Below, piece after piece: positions 5,565 through 5,649 of a DNA stretch of 5,649 nucleotides. Below the pieces are notes generated by a model, which saw only the letters and a program-made list of their open reading frames with translations, made no database searches and was not told where the DNA came from. The stretch lies in the NCBI GenBank assembly GCA_031271475.1, contig JAISVP010000147.1, forward strand, positions 1 to 5,649. The letters are read 5' to 3'. The stretch comes from Oscillospiraceae bacterium (GTDB lineage: Bacteria; Bacillota; Clostridia; Oscillospirales; Ruminococcaceae). Both the position numbers and the translations under genes were made by a program. Each line of letters starts with the position of its first letter. Positions within the stretch are counted from its first letter, which is position 1.

Positions 5565-5649
5565 AGTATTCAAAAACCATCGCGCCGTAAGTCAGTCCCG
5601 ATCCAAATCCTGTAAAGCATATTCTGTTCCCCCGTTTAACCGTACCGTT
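5563..5649 (-). CDS. fabH: 3-oxoacyl-ACP synthase III (FabH), C-terminal end only
   Basis: Only the last 28 codons and the TAA stop are inside the window; the rest lies beyond the right edge. The visible residues end in a Gly-rich strand, FTGFGSGLTYGAMVFEY, which matches the conserved C-terminus of FabH (family pattern GFGGGLTWGA). FabH condenses acetyl-CoA (or a branched acyl-CoA) with malonyl-ACP to start fatty-acid chains in the cytoplasm. Its Cys-His-Asn catalytic residues would all lie outside the window, so activity cannot be judged. It is the most upstream gene seen; fabK starts 13 nt after it, and the FabK ribosome site overlaps its stop codon. A related thiolase-fold synthase is a remote alternative, made unlikely by the fabK-fabG-fabF context. 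Confidence 0.9.
   Translation of the reverse strand, partial: NGTVKRGNRICFTGFGSGLTYGAMVFEY

Noticed and set aside
5550..5573. An upstream TTG start for fabK adding eight residues.
   Set aside because: The added codons cover the AAGGAG ribosome site and the fabH stop, and FabK homologues start close to the ATG chosen.
1325..5649. Operators of known lipid regulators (FapR, FabT-type palindromes) in the gaps between genes.
   Set aside because: No matching palindrome was seen. Such sites would be expected upstream of the first gene of the operon, which is outside the window.

Overview
The window is a stretch of a bacterial type II fatty-acid synthesis (FAS II) operon. Every supported gene lies on the minus strand, so transcription runs from right to left: fabH (3' end only), fabK, fabG, fabF, a 36-codon membrane-protein gene, accB, fabZ, then accC (its 3' end lies beyond the left edge). 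FabK is the flavin-type enoyl-ACP reductase. Together with this gene order, strong AGGAGG-type ribosome sites and moderate GC, it points to a Gram-positive Firmicute. A clostridial gut-type anaerobe (Ruminococcaceae/Oscillospiraceae-like) is my best guess, by inference only.

Layout: fabH tail 5563-5649; fabK 4599-5549; fabG 3862-4602, overlapping the fabK stop by 4 nt; fabF 2578-3810; small membrane ORF 2466-2576, starting 1 nt after the fabF stop; accB 1978-2442; fabZ 1514-1933; a 189-nt spacer at 1325-1513; accC from 1324 to beyond position 1. The spacer is by far the longest gap in an otherwise tightly packed operon.

Pathway logic: AccB and AccC, with the carboxyltransferase AccD/AccA that usually follow but are not visible here, make malonyl-CoA. 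FabH starts chains and FabF elongates them. FabG reduces the 3-keto group, FabZ dehydrates, and FabK reduces the enoyl group. The window therefore holds the complete elongation cycle plus half of acetyl-CoA carboxylase. fabD and acpP, often found between fabH and fabG in related operons, are absent from that interval.

The core enzymes are conventional and all expected catalytic residues are present. The less ordinary points are the unannotated-size single-pass membrane protein between fabF and accB, the 43-residue hydrophilic N-terminal extension on AccC, and the long fabZ-accC spacer with two hairpins and a consensus -10 box. I see no mobile element, CRISPR array, RNA gene or clear terminator, and no strong case for a wholly new system.
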